NCBI GenBank assembly: GCA_902798695.1
Contig: CADBXK010000001.1
Location: 124,001-188,000, forward strand
Direction: 5' to 3'
DNA from: Oscillospiraceae bacterium
GTDB taxonomy: Bacteria > Bacillota > Clostridia > Oscillospirales > Ruminococcaceae
DNA length: 64,000 nt
Position numbers and translations under genes: made by a program. Every line of letters begins with the position of its first letter. The stretch's first letter is position 1. The notes under the pieces are model-generated. The model made no database searches. It saw nothing but the letters and a program-made list of their open reading frames with translations, and was not told where the DNA came from. This document shows, in pieces, positions 17,399 to 27,243 of the stretch.

Positions 17399-19849
17399 TT
17401 ATTGTTTATTGTTTTCTTTGTAAAACTTTTGTATATCGCTATTAGTTGGGATTTTTTCATCTGATTCTAGTTCTAGTGTTTGCCCATAATTTATAGGACT
17501 ATATTTACCAGGATTATTTTTACATAATTTTCTATTTATTAAAAGATATATAATATATAAAATAATTCCGATAATTGTTATAACTGTTGATTCCATTAAA
17601 CCGGGAGTCTTATATTTAAAAACTATATTGTTTTCACCTTTGTTACATTTAACTGCCATCATTCCAGAATCAATATTTTCAACATCAGTTGATTTCCCAT
17701 TTACGGTTGCCGTCCATCCAGACTCATATGGTACTGTAAATACTACTAGATTATCATTATCTAAAGATATATCAGCATTAAATTCATAAGAATTGTAACT
17801 AAAGTTTTTGCATTCATTTTGTTTTAATTTTTGAATGTCTGATATCATTTGATCATCTGTTAATTGGTTAGCACTTTGAGTTGAAATAGGAGTTAAAAAT
17901 TCTTTATATTTTTCTTCTTGAATTTCATCTAACAAAACTCCCTTTAACAGTAATCTATCTTTTTGTAGTGAATTTGTATTTTGCCAAATATTAGTTTGTA
18001 TATATTTGTCCATTGCAAAACCTATTGGCATAAAATGTTTATTTTCATATATATTAAATCCGTTTTGATTACTATGAAATTCAAAACCTGCAGGAAGTTT
18101 TGACGATGACCCTTCTTTCATAAATATATATTTTACAGATAAGAAATGTCTTAATGCATCATATCGGTCAGTATCTGGTCTAGAAGCCACATCTCTTGGA
18201 ATATCCATGCTGTTGTAAAATGTCATTATTGATGCGGGAACTGTGCTTTGAAAAGCTTGTATTGTTGATTCTTTCCAATACATTGACCAATTATCGGTAT
18301 TATCTTCTCCATATAAATCAATTCTATAAAAATTCGTTTTATCTAAATCGAATCTAGTATTAAGGCCTTTTTCAACAATATTTTCATACGCGTTTGATCC
18401 GCCGTAACATTTTCCCCATGTTATTTGTGCAGTTGAATATATAAATATGAATGTACATAAAGCTATTATTGAATTTTTGAAAAATTGTTTAGCATCTTTT
18501 TTTGATTTTTTAACTAGCCTATGTGTAATAAATATTCCTGATATGGTAAGAAGTATATTTATCCAAAACATAAGTGGATGTTCTGGCATTTGAAAAAATA
18601 AAATTTCATTGTTTTCTTCTTTTGGTAATATGCCAATTAGAGCAACACAACTAGCAATTATTAAATTAAATTTTATTCCATAGGATATATCAATGTTTTT
18701 TCTTTCTAAAGATATAGCTGTTGCTAAAGATGTCATGAGTGTTAAAGTATAAAACCATCTGGCGTAAAATGATGGGTTTATCCCATTAAATGTACTATTC
18801 AATATAGGTATAAACATAAATATAAGTAATGTAATCAATATATATTTAAGCCAGGATTTTCTTTTTTCTTTTATGAAAGATATAACTCCAATCATACTGA
18901 ACATCGGTAAATATGCGGCTACCGAATGCCATTTTGCATATGATTCTGGAAAAAAATTCGGGAACGCAGGCATATCTGGTGGGAAAAATAGGCTGTGAGC
19001 TATTAGTGCATATTTTTGGGGAGTATCATAAAATAACATATCATATCCTAATAACATTCCTCCAACTCGTGGGTTTTGTATAACCATTAAAGCAGATGGT
19101 ATAAACAAAATGATTCCCATCATAACACCTATTATAGATTCTACAGACACACAAATCAAAGAATTTATTTTTATTTTGAATTTTCCAGTTAAACAACGAA
19201 TAATAAAATATATTATTAGGAAAACAACGGACGGAACAAAAAAATAGTAGTTAATTAACAAATTTAACGCAACAGAAATTGCAAACAAACCTTTTCGTCT
19301 ATTTACCATTAGTTCTTCTAACCCAATCAACATTAGAGGGAAAAACGCTACAATTTCGTGAAAATGATTGTAGAATACATTGTATATCATAAAACCCGAA
19401 AAAGTGTACATCAACGCTCCAAAAAAAGCCATATATGTAGTTTTAGTAAAACGACGAATAAATATATATGATGTTAAAGCAGCTGTCGAAAATTTTAAAA
19501 TAAATAGTGGTGCCATTAGATATGGTAAAAATTCATTTGGAAATGGTATTGTTAACCAAAAGAATGGACTTCCCAATAGATAGAAACTATATGATGCAAT
19601 AAAGTTGGCTCCTAAATCTGTATGCCAGTTCCATCCAAAAGAACCATTTCTAATTGCATCGTGTGCTAATTGATAAAATGGTATTTGTTGAACATTGTAA
19701 TCACCATAAAGCAAAAATAACCCCTTATCGAAAATTACAAAAGGCAAAAATATTAAACTTGCTATAATTCCTGATAACAAAAATATTTTAACATAATTTT
19801 TAGGTTCATTTTCGTTTGGTGTAATCCATTTTATTAAAGTTTCTCTCAT
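17399..19849 (-). CDS. yfhO: YfhO-family multispanning membrane protein
   Basis: About 816 residues with a dozen or more N-terminal membrane helices (about residues 20-490), a large extracytoplasmic domain (about 500-760), a last helix near 770-790 and a short cytoplasmic tail. The motif LYGDYNVQQIPFY in the first loop is typical of YfhO. In related Bacillota, YfhO-type GT-C proteins add sugars to lipoteichoic or wall teichoic acids using a lipid-linked donor; that role is known for the family, not shown here. I chose ATG at 19849 because GAGGAGG lies 10 bases upstream; the frame extends 25 codons further without a ribosome site. Confidence 0.9.
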   Translation of the reverse strand: MRETLIKWITPNENEPKNYVKIFLLSGIIASLIFLPFVIFDKGLFLLYGDYNVQQIPFYQLAHDAIRNGSFGWNWHTDLGANFIASYSFYLLGSPFFWLTIPFPNEFLPYLMAPLFILKFSTAALTSYIFIRRFTKTTYMAFFGALMYTFSGFMIYNVFYNHFHEIVAFFPLMLIGLEELMVNRRKGLFAISVALNLLINYYFFVPSVVFLIIYFIIRCLTGKFKIKINSLICVSVESIIGVMMGIILFIPSALMVIQNPRVGGMLLGYDMLFYDTPQKYALIAHSLFFPPDMPAFPNFFPESYAKWHSVAAYLPMFSMIGVISFIKEKRKSWLKYILITLLIFMFIPILNSTFNGINPSFYARWFYTLTLMTSLATAISLERKNIDISYGIKFNLIIASCVALIGILPKEENNEILFFQMPEHPLMFWINILLTISGIFITHRLVKKSKKDAKQFFKNSIIALCTFIFIYSTAQITWGKCYGGSNAYENIVEKGLNTRFDLDKTNFYRIDLYGEDNTDNWSMYWKESTIQAFQSTVPASIMTFYNSMDIPRDVASRPDTDRYDALRHFLSVKYIFMKEGSSSKLPAGFEFHSNQNGFNIYENKHFMPIGFAMDKYIQTNIWQNTNSLQKDRLLLKGVLLDEIQEEKYKEFLTPISTQSANQLTDDQMISDIQKLKQNECKNFSYNSYEFNADISLDNDNLVVFTVPYESGWTATVNGKSTDVENIDSGMMAVKCNKGENNIVFKYKTPGLMESTVITIIGIILYIIYLLINRKLCKNNPGKYSPINYGQTLELESDEKIPTNSDIQKFYKENNKQ

Positions 19850-19894
19850 ATGATTGAATTTCCTCCTCAAATTATTATACAAAATACAAAGAAC

Positions 19895-19924
19895 ATTATA
19901 ACATTTAATCGACAATAATAACAA
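19895..19924 (-). promoter_or_regulatory. Predicted promoter for yfhO
   Basis: On the minus strand TTGTTA (19919-19924) and TATAAT (19895-19900) have an 18-base spacer. It lies about 45 bases upstream of the chosen start. Confidence 0.55.
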
Positions 19925-19951
19925 TACTTTTTAGAAAAATTTATCTTAAAC

Positions 19952-19980
19952 TTGAAAGAGAAAGGTGTATATTGTATAAT
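19952..19980 (+). promoter_or_regulatory. Predicted promoter for hprK operon
   Basis: TTGAAA (19952-19957) and TATAAT (19975-19980) are separated by 17 bases, 49 bases before the hprK start. It is probably the main promoter for hprK-murB-rapZ-whiA-dnaE. Confidence 0.7.
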
Positions 19981-20029
19981 TGTTTACATAATTGGATAGT
20001 TAAACTTGATTTTGTCTAGGGGGAATAAA

Positions 20030-20956
20030 ATGGTTCAATATAGCGTAAAATTATCTAAATTAATTTCGGAATTTAATTTGGAGTGTATTTATCTTCCTAA
20101 AAAACCTGAAGATATTTTGATATATTCAGCTGAAGTAAATAGACCAGGACTTCACATTTCTGGTTTTTATAAATACTTTCAGCCTTCACGAATTCAAATT
20201 ATTGGCAATATGGAAACTGCTTATTTGAAAGATATGTCTTCTGATCTAAGAATGGAACGATTGGAAACTCTTTGTAAAAAAAATATTCCCGCAATAGTTG
20301 TTACAAATGATAATATGATTTTTGATGAAATGATTGAAGCTACAAAACATTATGATATACCGTTAGTTAGAACAAAAAATTCTACGTCGAATATAATGTC
20401 ATCATTGATAGGGTTTTTAAATGTTGAGTTAGCACCAAGACAAGGTATACATGGCGTATTTGTTGAGGTATATGGGGAAGGTGTTTTAATCACTGGAGAA
20501 AGTGGTGTTGGAAAAAGTGAAACAGCAATGGAATTAATTAAAAGAGGTCATAGACTTGTTGCAGATGATGAAGTTGAAATTAGACGTGTTTCAGATAATG
20601 CATTAATTGGATCTGCGCCTAAAAATATAAGGCATTTTATGGAACTTCGTGGAATAGGAATTGTAAATGCTAGAAGATTATTTGGTGTAGCGGCTATAAA
20701 AAACAGAGAAAAAGTCAATATGGTTGTTGATTTGGAACCATGGACCTTAAACCAAAATTATGATAGAACAGGTCTTAAGAGAGAGTTTGCTAATATTTTG
20801 GGTATTGAAATTCCAAAATATAAAATACCAATTAAGCCGGGTAGAAATTTAGCAATTATAATTGAAGTTGCTGCAATAAACAATCGACAAAACAAAATGG
20901 GATATAATGCTGCAGAAGCTTTATTTACACGTCTTGGTTTTACAGATATAGAATAA
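20030..20956 (+). CDS. hprK: HPr kinase/phosphorylase
   Basis: About 308 residues. The protein phosphorylates and dephosphorylates Ser46 of HPr, linking glycolytic state to carbon catabolite control. The N-terminal domain is followed by the Walker A GESGVGKSE (about residues 156-164), VADDEVEIRR, and the HprK signature MELRGIGIVNARRLFG. I use ATG at 20030, where AGGGGG is 6 bases upstream; an earlier in-frame ATG at 20006 lacks a site. It begins the usual clostridial hprK-murB-rapZ-whiA cluster. Confidence 0.95.
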   Translation: MVQYSVKLSKLISEFNLECIYLPKKPEDILIYSAEVNRPGLHISGFYKYFQPSRIQIIGNMETAYLKDMSSDLRMERLETLCKKNIPAIVVTNDNMIFDEMIEATKHYDIPLVRTKNSTSNIMSSLIGFLNVELAPRQGIHGVFVEVYGEGVLITGESGVGKSETAMELIKRGHRLVADDEVEIRRVSDNALIGSAPKNIRHFMELRGIGIVNARRLFGVAAIKNREKVNMVVDLEPWTLNQNYDRTGLKREFANILGIEIPKYKIPIKPGRNLAIIIEVAAINNRQNKMGYNAAEALFTRLGFTDIE

Positions 20957-20974
20957 TCAAAGAGGGGCATTTTA

Positions 20975-21886
20975 ATGGCAAAGTATGATGATATTAAAGA
21001 TTTATTTATAAAGAAAAGTATAATGTTTGTGGAGAATGAACCTATGAGCAAACATACTTCTTTTAAAATAGGTGGTAATTGTAAACTACTGGCTTACCCA
21101 AATAATACTTCACAAATTCAAGATATAATAAAGATATGTCAAGACAATAGTATTTTGTACATTATATTGGGAAGAGGAAGCAATTTATTAGTTTCTGATT
21201 CAGGTTATGATGGAGTTATAATATGTAGCAATAAATTAAACAATATAAAATTAATGTCAGACGCAGAGATTTATTGTGAAAGTGGTGTTAATTTAATTCA
21301 ACTTTGTAATTTTGCTTTAAAAAATTCGCTTTCGGGTTTAGAATTTGCTTGTGGCATACCGGGAAGTGTTGGCGGAGCTATTTTTATGAATGCTGGAGCG
21401 TATGGTGGAGAAATAAAGGATATTGTTCAAAGTGTAAAATATATGGACGATATTGGAAATGTTTATGAATTAGAAAGTAGCGAATTGGATTTTTCTTACA
21501 GGCATAGTTTTTTTGAAGATAAAAATTATTTTATTTTGAGTGCAATAATTAAACTTCATAAGTCTGATCAACATAATATAAGGTCACGAATGAATGATTT
21601 ATTAAAAAAACGAAAAACAAAACAGCCTTTGGAGTTTCCTAGTGCAGGGTCAACTTTCAAAAGACCAAAAGAGGGATATGCCGCTGCTTTAATTGAACAA
21701 TGTGAATTAAAAGGAAAAACTATAGGTGGAGCTCAAATAAGCAAAAAACATAGTGGTTTTATTGTGAATATTGGTAATGCTACATGTAAAGACGTTAATG
21801 ATTTAATTTTAGAAACTCAAAAAGTGGTCAAACAACGAACAGGAATTTGGTTAGAGCCAGAAATTAAATTTATAGGAGATTTTTAA
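20975..21886 (+). CDS. murB: UDP-N-acetylenolpyruvoylglucosamine reductase
   Basis: A 303-residue FAD enzyme that reduces enolpyruvyl-UDP-GlcNAc to UDP-MurNAc, the second committed step of peptidoglycan synthesis. FAD-binding motifs ILGRGSNLLVSDSG and GLEFACGIPGSVGGAIFMN are clear, as is the catalytic-serine segment SAGSTFKRP of type II MurB and a conserved C-terminal glutamate in EPEIKFIG. AGAGGGG precedes the ATG. It sits 18 bases after hprK. murA, the preceding enzyme in the pathway, is at 57 kb. Confidence 0.96.
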   Translation: MAKYDDIKDLFIKKSIMFVENEPMSKHTSFKIGGNCKLLAYPNNTSQIQDIIKICQDNSILYIILGRGSNLLVSDSGYDGVIICSNKLNNIKLMSDAEIYCESGVNLIQLCNFALKNSLSGLEFACGIPGSVGGAIFMNAGAYGGEIKDIVQSVKYMDDIGNVYELESSELDFSYRHSFFEDKNYFILSAIIKLHKSDQHNIRSRMNDLLKKRKTKQPLEFPSAGSTFKRPKEGYAAALIEQCELKGKTIGGAQISKKHSGFIVNIGNATCKDVNDLILETQKVVKQRTGIWLEPEIKFIGDF

Positions 21887-21887
21887 A

Positions 21888-22751
21888 ATGGAGATAGTAA
21901 TAATAACCGGATTATCTGGTTCTGGTAAATCTAAAACGATTGGAATTTTAGAAGATATAGGATTTTTTTGTGTTGATAACTTACCTCCAAAATTAATTTC
22001 AAAATTTGTTCAAATTGGTAAAGCATCAAAAGGAAATTTGGATAGGATTGCTATAGTGACGGATATACGTGGTGGGCAGATGTTTTCAGATATATTTGAA
22101 GAAATTGATTGTTTGGAGCATGATAATGTTAATTACAAAATATTGTTTCTTGATGCTAATTATGAGATTTTAAAAAGACGTTTTAGCGAAACAAGACGAA
22201 AGCATCCATTAATAGGTATAGATAATTGTTTTAATGTAGTTGATGCTATAGAAAAAGAAAAGAAATTATTATATGGTGTAAAAAGTAGAGCTGATTATGT
22301 AATTGATACTTCACAGCTTACGAACTCTCAGTTAAAGGAACGTATAAGTAAATTATTTTTAGAAAAATCTAAAGATGTAATGATTATTAATTTTGTATCT
22401 TTTGGGTTTAAACATGGTGATATAACATGTGCAGATTTGGTATTTGATGTTAGATGTTTGCCAAATCCTTATTATATAGACAGTTTAAGATTTAAAACTG
22501 GTTTAGATGAGGAAGTTAGAAATTATGTTATATCTTTTGATGAAACTAAACAACTAATAAAAAAACTTGAGGATCTTATAGAGTTTTTAATTCCTTTATA
22601 CATCAAAGAAGGAAAAAGTCAGCTTACAATCGCTTTTGGTTGTACTGGCGGTATGCACAGATCTGTTACTTTTGCAGAAACTTTCTATAGAAAGTTTCTA
22701 AAAAATGATAATAAAGTTAGTGTTAGCCACAGGGACATAAATAAAAAGTAA
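21888..22751 (+). CDS. rapZ: RapZ-family nucleotide-binding protein (RNase adapter)
   Basis: A 287-residue protein. It has a P-loop (ITGLSGSGKSKT, about residues 6-17), the VDNLPPKLI motif, VTDIRGG, and a C-terminal domain with FGFKHGDITCADLVFDVR and IAFGCTGGMHRSV. This family binds nucleotides; in E. coli it steers RNase E/GlmZ control of amino-sugar synthesis, and in Gram-positives (YvcJ) it affects competence and sugar metabolism. It starts one base after the murB stop, so it is translationally linked to it. Confidence 0.95.
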   Translation: MEIVIITGLSGSGKSKTIGILEDIGFFCVDNLPPKLISKFVQIGKASKGNLDRIAIVTDIRGGQMFSDIFEEIDCLEHDNVNYKILFLDANYEILKRRFSETRRKHPLIGIDNCFNVVDAIEKEKKLLYGVKSRADYVIDTSQLTNSQLKERISKLFLEKSKDVMIINFVSFGFKHGDITCADLVFDVRCLPNPYYIDSLRFKTGLDEEVRNYVISFDETKQLIKKLEDLIEFLIPLYIKEGKSQLTIAFGCTGGMHRSVTFAETFYRKFLKNDNKVSVSHRDINKK

Positions 22752-22766
22752 AGGTTGTTTTACGAT

Positions 22767-23684
22767 ATGTCATTTTCATTAGAAGTTAAAGAAGAATTGA
22801 GCAAAATTGCTCCTAAAAACAAAATGGGAGCATTGGTAGAGATTGCTGCCATTTTGAATTTTTCCAAATCTTTAAATAAGAAAAATTGTTTAGTATATTC
22901 TGAATATAGTGGAGTTATAGATTTTCTACTTGATTATCTGCCAATGGAAATTAATAATATATCACCATTAATATTAAACACTTCTAAAAATCCAAAAAGA
23001 AAAAATGATATAGTTTATTTTTTATATGCGAAAAATGACAATGATTTTAACTTAATAAAAAATATATTTTTGTCTGATAATTTTATTAAACAATATGATT
23101 TGGATGAGGATAGTGAAAACAGAATTTCTTTTTTAAGAGGAGCTTTCCTTGCTTGTGGTAGTATGAATGATCCTAATAAAGAATATCAATTGGAATTTAT
23201 ATTAAACAATAATGATCAACTTAACATATTGTCACGTGTTTTAAGTTTTTACAATTTTTCGTTTAAAACAATAGAAAGAAAAAATTATTTTGTATTATAC
23301 GTCAAAGATAGTGAATGCATAGAGGATATTTTAACATTAATGGGAGCCACAAAATCAAGTTTGTCAATAATGCAAATAAAAATCATGAAAAATGTTAGGA
23401 ATAAGATAAATAGAGTTACTAATTGTGAAACAGCAAATATAGATAAAACAATTTCTGCATCATATAAACAAATTAAAAACATAGATTATCTTATAGAAAA
23501 CGGCGTTTTTGAAACATTACCCGATAACTTAAAAAAGACGGCTAAAATTAGAAAAAAATATCCGGAAATGTCTTTAAAAGAAATTGCTAATAAATTAGGT
23601 GAAAATGTTACGAAATCGTGCATTAATCATAGATTAAATAAAATAAGTAAAATAGCCGATTTATCTAGAAAGGAAAATAAATGA
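22767..23684 (+). CDS. whiA: DNA-binding protein WhiA
   Basis: About 305 residues. A LAGLIDADG-like N-terminal region (with FLRGAFLACGSMNDPNKEYQLEF near residues 123-145) is followed by a C-terminal helix-turn-helix (MSLKEIANKLG ... SCINHRLNKI), the standard WhiA arrangement. It is a conserved Gram-positive regulator tied to sporulation in actinomycetes and to cell division in Bacillus. The ATG at 22767 matches the usual MSFS.EVKEEL family start; AAAGG is 12 bases upstream. Its end overlaps the dnaE start by four bases. Confidence 0.94.
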   Translation: MSFSLEVKEELSKIAPKNKMGALVEIAAILNFSKSLNKKNCLVYSEYSGVIDFLLDYLPMEINNISPLILNTSKNPKRKNDIVYFLYAKNDNDFNLIKNIFLSDNFIKQYDLDEDSENRISFLRGAFLACGSMNDPNKEYQLEFILNNNDQLNILSRVLSFYNFSFKTIERKNYFVLYVKDSECIEDILTLMGATKSSLSIMQIKIMKNVRNKINRVTNCETANIDKTISASYKQIKNIDYLIENGVFETLPDNLKKTAKIRKKYPEMSLKEIANKLGENVTKSCINHRLNKISKIADLSRKENK

Positions 23685-26600
23685 GTTTTGTTCATTTGCA
23701 TTTGCATACAGAATATAGTTTGTTAGATGGAGCATGTAAAATAGATTCGCTAGTTTCTCATATAAAGGATATTGGACAAAAAGCCGTTGCTATAACAGAC
23801 CATGGAAATATGTTTGGTGCTATACAATTTTATCGTATATGCAAAAAAAGAGGAATAAAACCTATAATTGGGTGTGAAGTATATGTTGCTCCAAGATTAT
23901 GTTCAGATAAGGTAAAAAATATTGATAATAATCCATATCACTTAGTTTTATTATGTGAAAACTACACAGGATATAAAAACTTAATAAAGTTGGTTTCTGA
24001 ATCCTATACTAAAGGCTTTTATTATAAACCAAGGATAGATATTGAACTATTAAGAAAACATCATGATGGATTGATTGCACTATCTGGATGTTTAGCAGGA
24101 GAAATTCCTAGAGCTATATTAAATAATGATTATAATAGAGCAAAGCAAATAGCTATAACATATTCCAACACCATGGGGAAAAACAACTTTTTTTTAGAAA
24201 TACAAGACCATAACATAAGTGAGCAAATTAAAGTAAAAAATCAATTATTAAAACTTTCTAGAGAAACTGGAATTGAATTGGTAGCAACTAATGATGTGCA
24301 TTATATAAAAAAAGACGATGCATATATGCAAAAAGTTTTGTTATGCATACAAACTGCAAAAACGCTTGATGAAAAAAATTCTATGGAGCTTCCAACAGAA
24401 GAATTTTATGTTAAAACTGAAAAAGAAATGTTGGATTTATTTGACATTTATGATAATGCAATTGAAAACACCAGCAAAATTGCAGATAGATGTAATTTAG
24501 AACTTGAATTTGGTAATATACATATTCCAAAATTTGTTGCGCCTAATGGTCAGAATAACAAAGAGTTTTTTGTAAAAAAAGCAAAAGAGGGAATGAAAAA
24601 AAAATATGGTAAAGTTATTGATAAAACCATAATAGAAAGGTTTAATTATGAACTAAGTGTTGTTGAAATTATGGGTTTTATTGATTATTTTCTTATAGTT
24701 TACGATTACGTGAATTTTGCAAGAAAAAACAATATTGCTGTTGGCCCTGGTCGTGGTTCTGGAGCGGGCAGTTTATTGGCATATTGTTTGAATATAACTG
24801 ATATTGATCCAATAAAATATGACCTTTTGTTTGAAAGATTTTTAAACCCAGACAGAATAACAATGCCGGATTTTGATATTGATTTTTGTAATGAGCGCAG
24901 ACAGGAAGTTATCGACTATGTTATAAGAAAATATGGTATAGATCATGTAGCGCAAATAATAACTTTTGGAACATTAGCGGCTAGAGCTGCAATAAGAGAT
25001 GTTGGTAGAGTTATGGGTGTTAGTTATGATCTTGTTGATAGAATAGCTAAAACTATTCCTTCAAAAATTGGAACAACACTTGATTCTGCATTTAAAGATT
25101 CTGAAAAATTACAACAACTAGTGAATAGTGATATTACCATAAAAAAAATGTATGAAACAGCGTGTAAGATTGAAGGTATGCCTAGAAATGCTTCAACTCA
25201 TGCAGCAGCAGTTGTTATAACAGATATTCCTTTAACTGAATATGTTCCTTTAGCTAAAAATGATAATATCATTGTTACACAATATCCTATGAATGATATT
25301 GCTGATCTTGGCCTTTTGAAGATGGATTTTTTAGGTCTTAGAAATTTAACTATTATTAATTATGCAGAAAAAATAATTCAATATCGTGTACAAAATTTTA
25401 ATATAAAAAACATACACGTTGATGATACTAAAACTTTTGAAATGCTGTCCTCTGGAAAGTCTACAGGTGTTTTTCAGTTTGAGTCTTCAGGGATGAAACA
25501 AGTTTTAAAAAAAGTAAAACCTAATTGTTTAGAAGATTTAATTGCAGTAATTTCACTATACAGGCCAGGACCTTCAAAGTTTATAGATACTTTTGTTAAA
25601 AATAGAAAAAATCCTAAATCAATAAAATACATATCACCTAAATTAGAAAAAATATTAAAAGTAACATATGGTGTTGTGATATATCAAGAACAGGTTATGC
25701 AAATTTTTCGTGAAATATCTGGATATTCTTATGGCAGAGCCGATTTAGTTAGACGTGCTATCGCAAAAAAACAAGTTGATGTCATGGAACGAGAGAGGTA
25801 TTTTTTTATTTATGGAAAAAAGAATGAAGATGGTTCTACTGAATGTGTAGGAGCTATAAATAACGGATTTAGCAAAGAAGATGCCGAAAAAATGTTTGAT
25901 AATATATCTAGCTTTGCTTCGTATGCATTTAATAAATCTCATGCAGCTGCATATTCGATGGTATCGTATCAAACAGCATATTTGAAATGCCATTTTCCGC
26001 TAGAATATATGGCAGCTCTTTTAAATAGTGTTATAGACTTTGGAGATAAGCTTATAGAATATCTAAATGAATGCAAACAAATGAAAATAAATGTTCTTTG
26101 TCCTGATATAAATGAAAGCAATGAAAATTTTACTGTGATTAATCAAAACACAATAAGATTTGGTTTGCTTGCCGTTAAAAGATTGGGACAAGGTTTAGTA
26201 AATTCCATAATAGAAGAAAGACAAAATAATAAATATATCTCACTAGAAAATTTTATTACACGAATGCAACAAAGAGAAATAAATAGGCATGCAATATTGT
26301 CTTTAATACAATGTGGAGCTTTTGATAAAATCGGAACAACTAGAAAAGAAATGATTCAAAATTATGAAAATATATTAAAAAGATGCCAAAATAAACGAGG
26401 TGAAGCTAGAGGGCAACTTAGTTTATTTGAGTCTGAAAATATTAGTTTATGTAATGAATTGAATGATATAAAATTAAAAAATAAAGTGGAAGAATATGAT
26501 AATAATGAATTAATTAAAATGGAAAAAGAGAGTATAGGAGTATATCTATCTGCTCATCCTTTAGATAAATATTATAATTTGATTAAAAAATATGATTTAG

Positions 26601-27136
26601 ATATGTGTTTAAACTTAAACAATAACGAAAAATATCATAATAATTATTTGGTAAAAATAGCGGGCATAATTGAAAATATTAAAATTATAAATACAAAACA
26701 AAAAGAAAAAATGGCTTTTGTAAAGCTAAGTGATAAAACCGGTTCGATAGAATGTGTGTTTTTTCCAGAAAAATTAAAAAAATACAGTGAAATATTATAT
26801 AAAGACAATATTATTTTGGTTTCCGGTAATTTATCTGCTGGTGGTCATAAAAAGAAATTGTTAGTTAATTTTTCTTATGATTTTGGTTATTTTGCTTGTA
26901 ACGTTAAAGATTCATTAGTTATAAAATTAAAATCTAAAAATTGTAAAGAAATGAATAGCATATTAAAAATTTTGGATGAAAATAAAGGAAATTGTTGTGT
27001 CGTGTTCTTTTTTGAAGAGTCAAAATCATACTATAAAAATAAGCTATTGTCAAATATTAAATTATCTGAACAATTACTAGTGGATTTAGAAAGGGTATTA
27101 GGAGAGAAATCTGTTGAGATAAGATGGCAAATTTAG
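23681..27136 (+). CDS. dnaE: DNA polymerase III alpha subunit, DnaE type
   Basis: A 1151-residue replicative polymerase. The N-terminal PHP domain (HLHLHTEYSLLDGA) is followed by the polymerase core with GPGRGSGAGSLLAYCL and PDFDIDFCNERR at about 397-408 holding catalytic aspartates. Next come helix-hairpin-helix and a C-terminal OB-fold (about 980-1070). No 3'-5' exonuclease is present. In bacteria with both polymerases, DnaE extends RNA primers before handing over to PolC, which is encoded at 35-39 kb here. Its ATG overlaps the whiA stop (ATGA), so translation is coupled. Confidence 0.96.
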   Translation: MSFVHLHLHTEYSLLDGACKIDSLVSHIKDIGQKAVAITDHGNMFGAIQFYRICKKRGIKPIIGCEVYVAPRLCSDKVKNIDNNPYHLVLLCENYTGYKNLIKLVSESYTKGFYYKPRIDIELLRKHHDGLIALSGCLAGEIPRAILNNDYNRAKQIAITYSNTMGKNNFFLEIQDHNISEQIKVKNQLLKLSRETGIELVATNDVHYIKKDDAYMQKVLLCIQTAKTLDEKNSMELPTEEFYVKTEKEMLDLFDIYDNAIENTSKIADRCNLELEFGNIHIPKFVAPNGQNNKEFFVKKAKEGMKKKYGKVIDKTIIERFNYELSVVEIMGFIDYFLIVYDYVNFARKNNIAVGPGRGSGAGSLLAYCLNITDIDPIKYDLLFERFLNPDRITMPDFDIDFCNERRQEVIDYVIRKYGIDHVAQIITFGTLAARAAIRDVGRVMGVSYDLVDRIAKTIPSKIGTTLDSAFKDSEKLQQLVNSDITIKKMYETACKIEGMPRNASTHAAAVVITDIPLTEYVPLAKNDNIIVTQYPMNDIADLGLLKMDFLGLRNLTIINYAEKIIQYRVQNFNIKNIHVDDTKTFEMLSSGKSTGVFQFESSGMKQVLKKVKPNCLEDLIAVISLYRPGPSKFIDTFVKNRKNPKSIKYISPKLEKILKVTYGVVIYQEQVMQIFREISGYSYGRADLVRRAIAKKQVDVMERERYFFIYGKKNEDGSTECVGAINNGFSKEDAEKMFDNISSFASYAFNKSHAAAYSMVSYQTAYLKCHFPLEYMAALLNSVIDFGDKLIEYLNECKQMKINVLCPDINESNENFTVINQNTIRFGLLAVKRLGQGLVNSIIEERQNNKYISLENFITRMQQREINRHAILSLIQCGAFDKIGTTRKEMIQNYENILKRCQNKRGEARGQLSLFESENISLCNELNDIKLKNKVEEYDNNELIKMEKESIGVYLSAHPLDKYYNLIKKYDLDMCLNLNNNEKYHNNYLVKIAGIIENIKIINTKQKEKMAFVKLSDKTGSIECVFFPEKLKKYSEILYKDNIILVSGNLSAGGHKKKLLVNFSYDFGYFACNVKDSLVIKLKSKNCKEMNSILKILDENKGNCCVVFFFEESKSYYKNKLLSNIKLSEQLLVDLERVLGEKSVEIRWQI

Positions 27137-27159
27137 GTATCGGCTTAATTTATTGTTAA

Positions 27160-27188
27160 TTGACAATATTTTTATCAAAGGGTATAAT
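27160..27188 (+). promoter_or_regulatory. Consensus sigma-A promoter for pfkA
   Basis: TTGACA (27160-27165) and TATAAT (27183-27188) are full consensus matches with a 17-base spacer. The gene start is 56 bases downstream. Confidence 0.88.
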
Positions 27189-27243
27189 TTAAAGAAAAAT
27201 AATTAGAGATAGTATATATAATTATAAACATGGAGGGCTTTTA

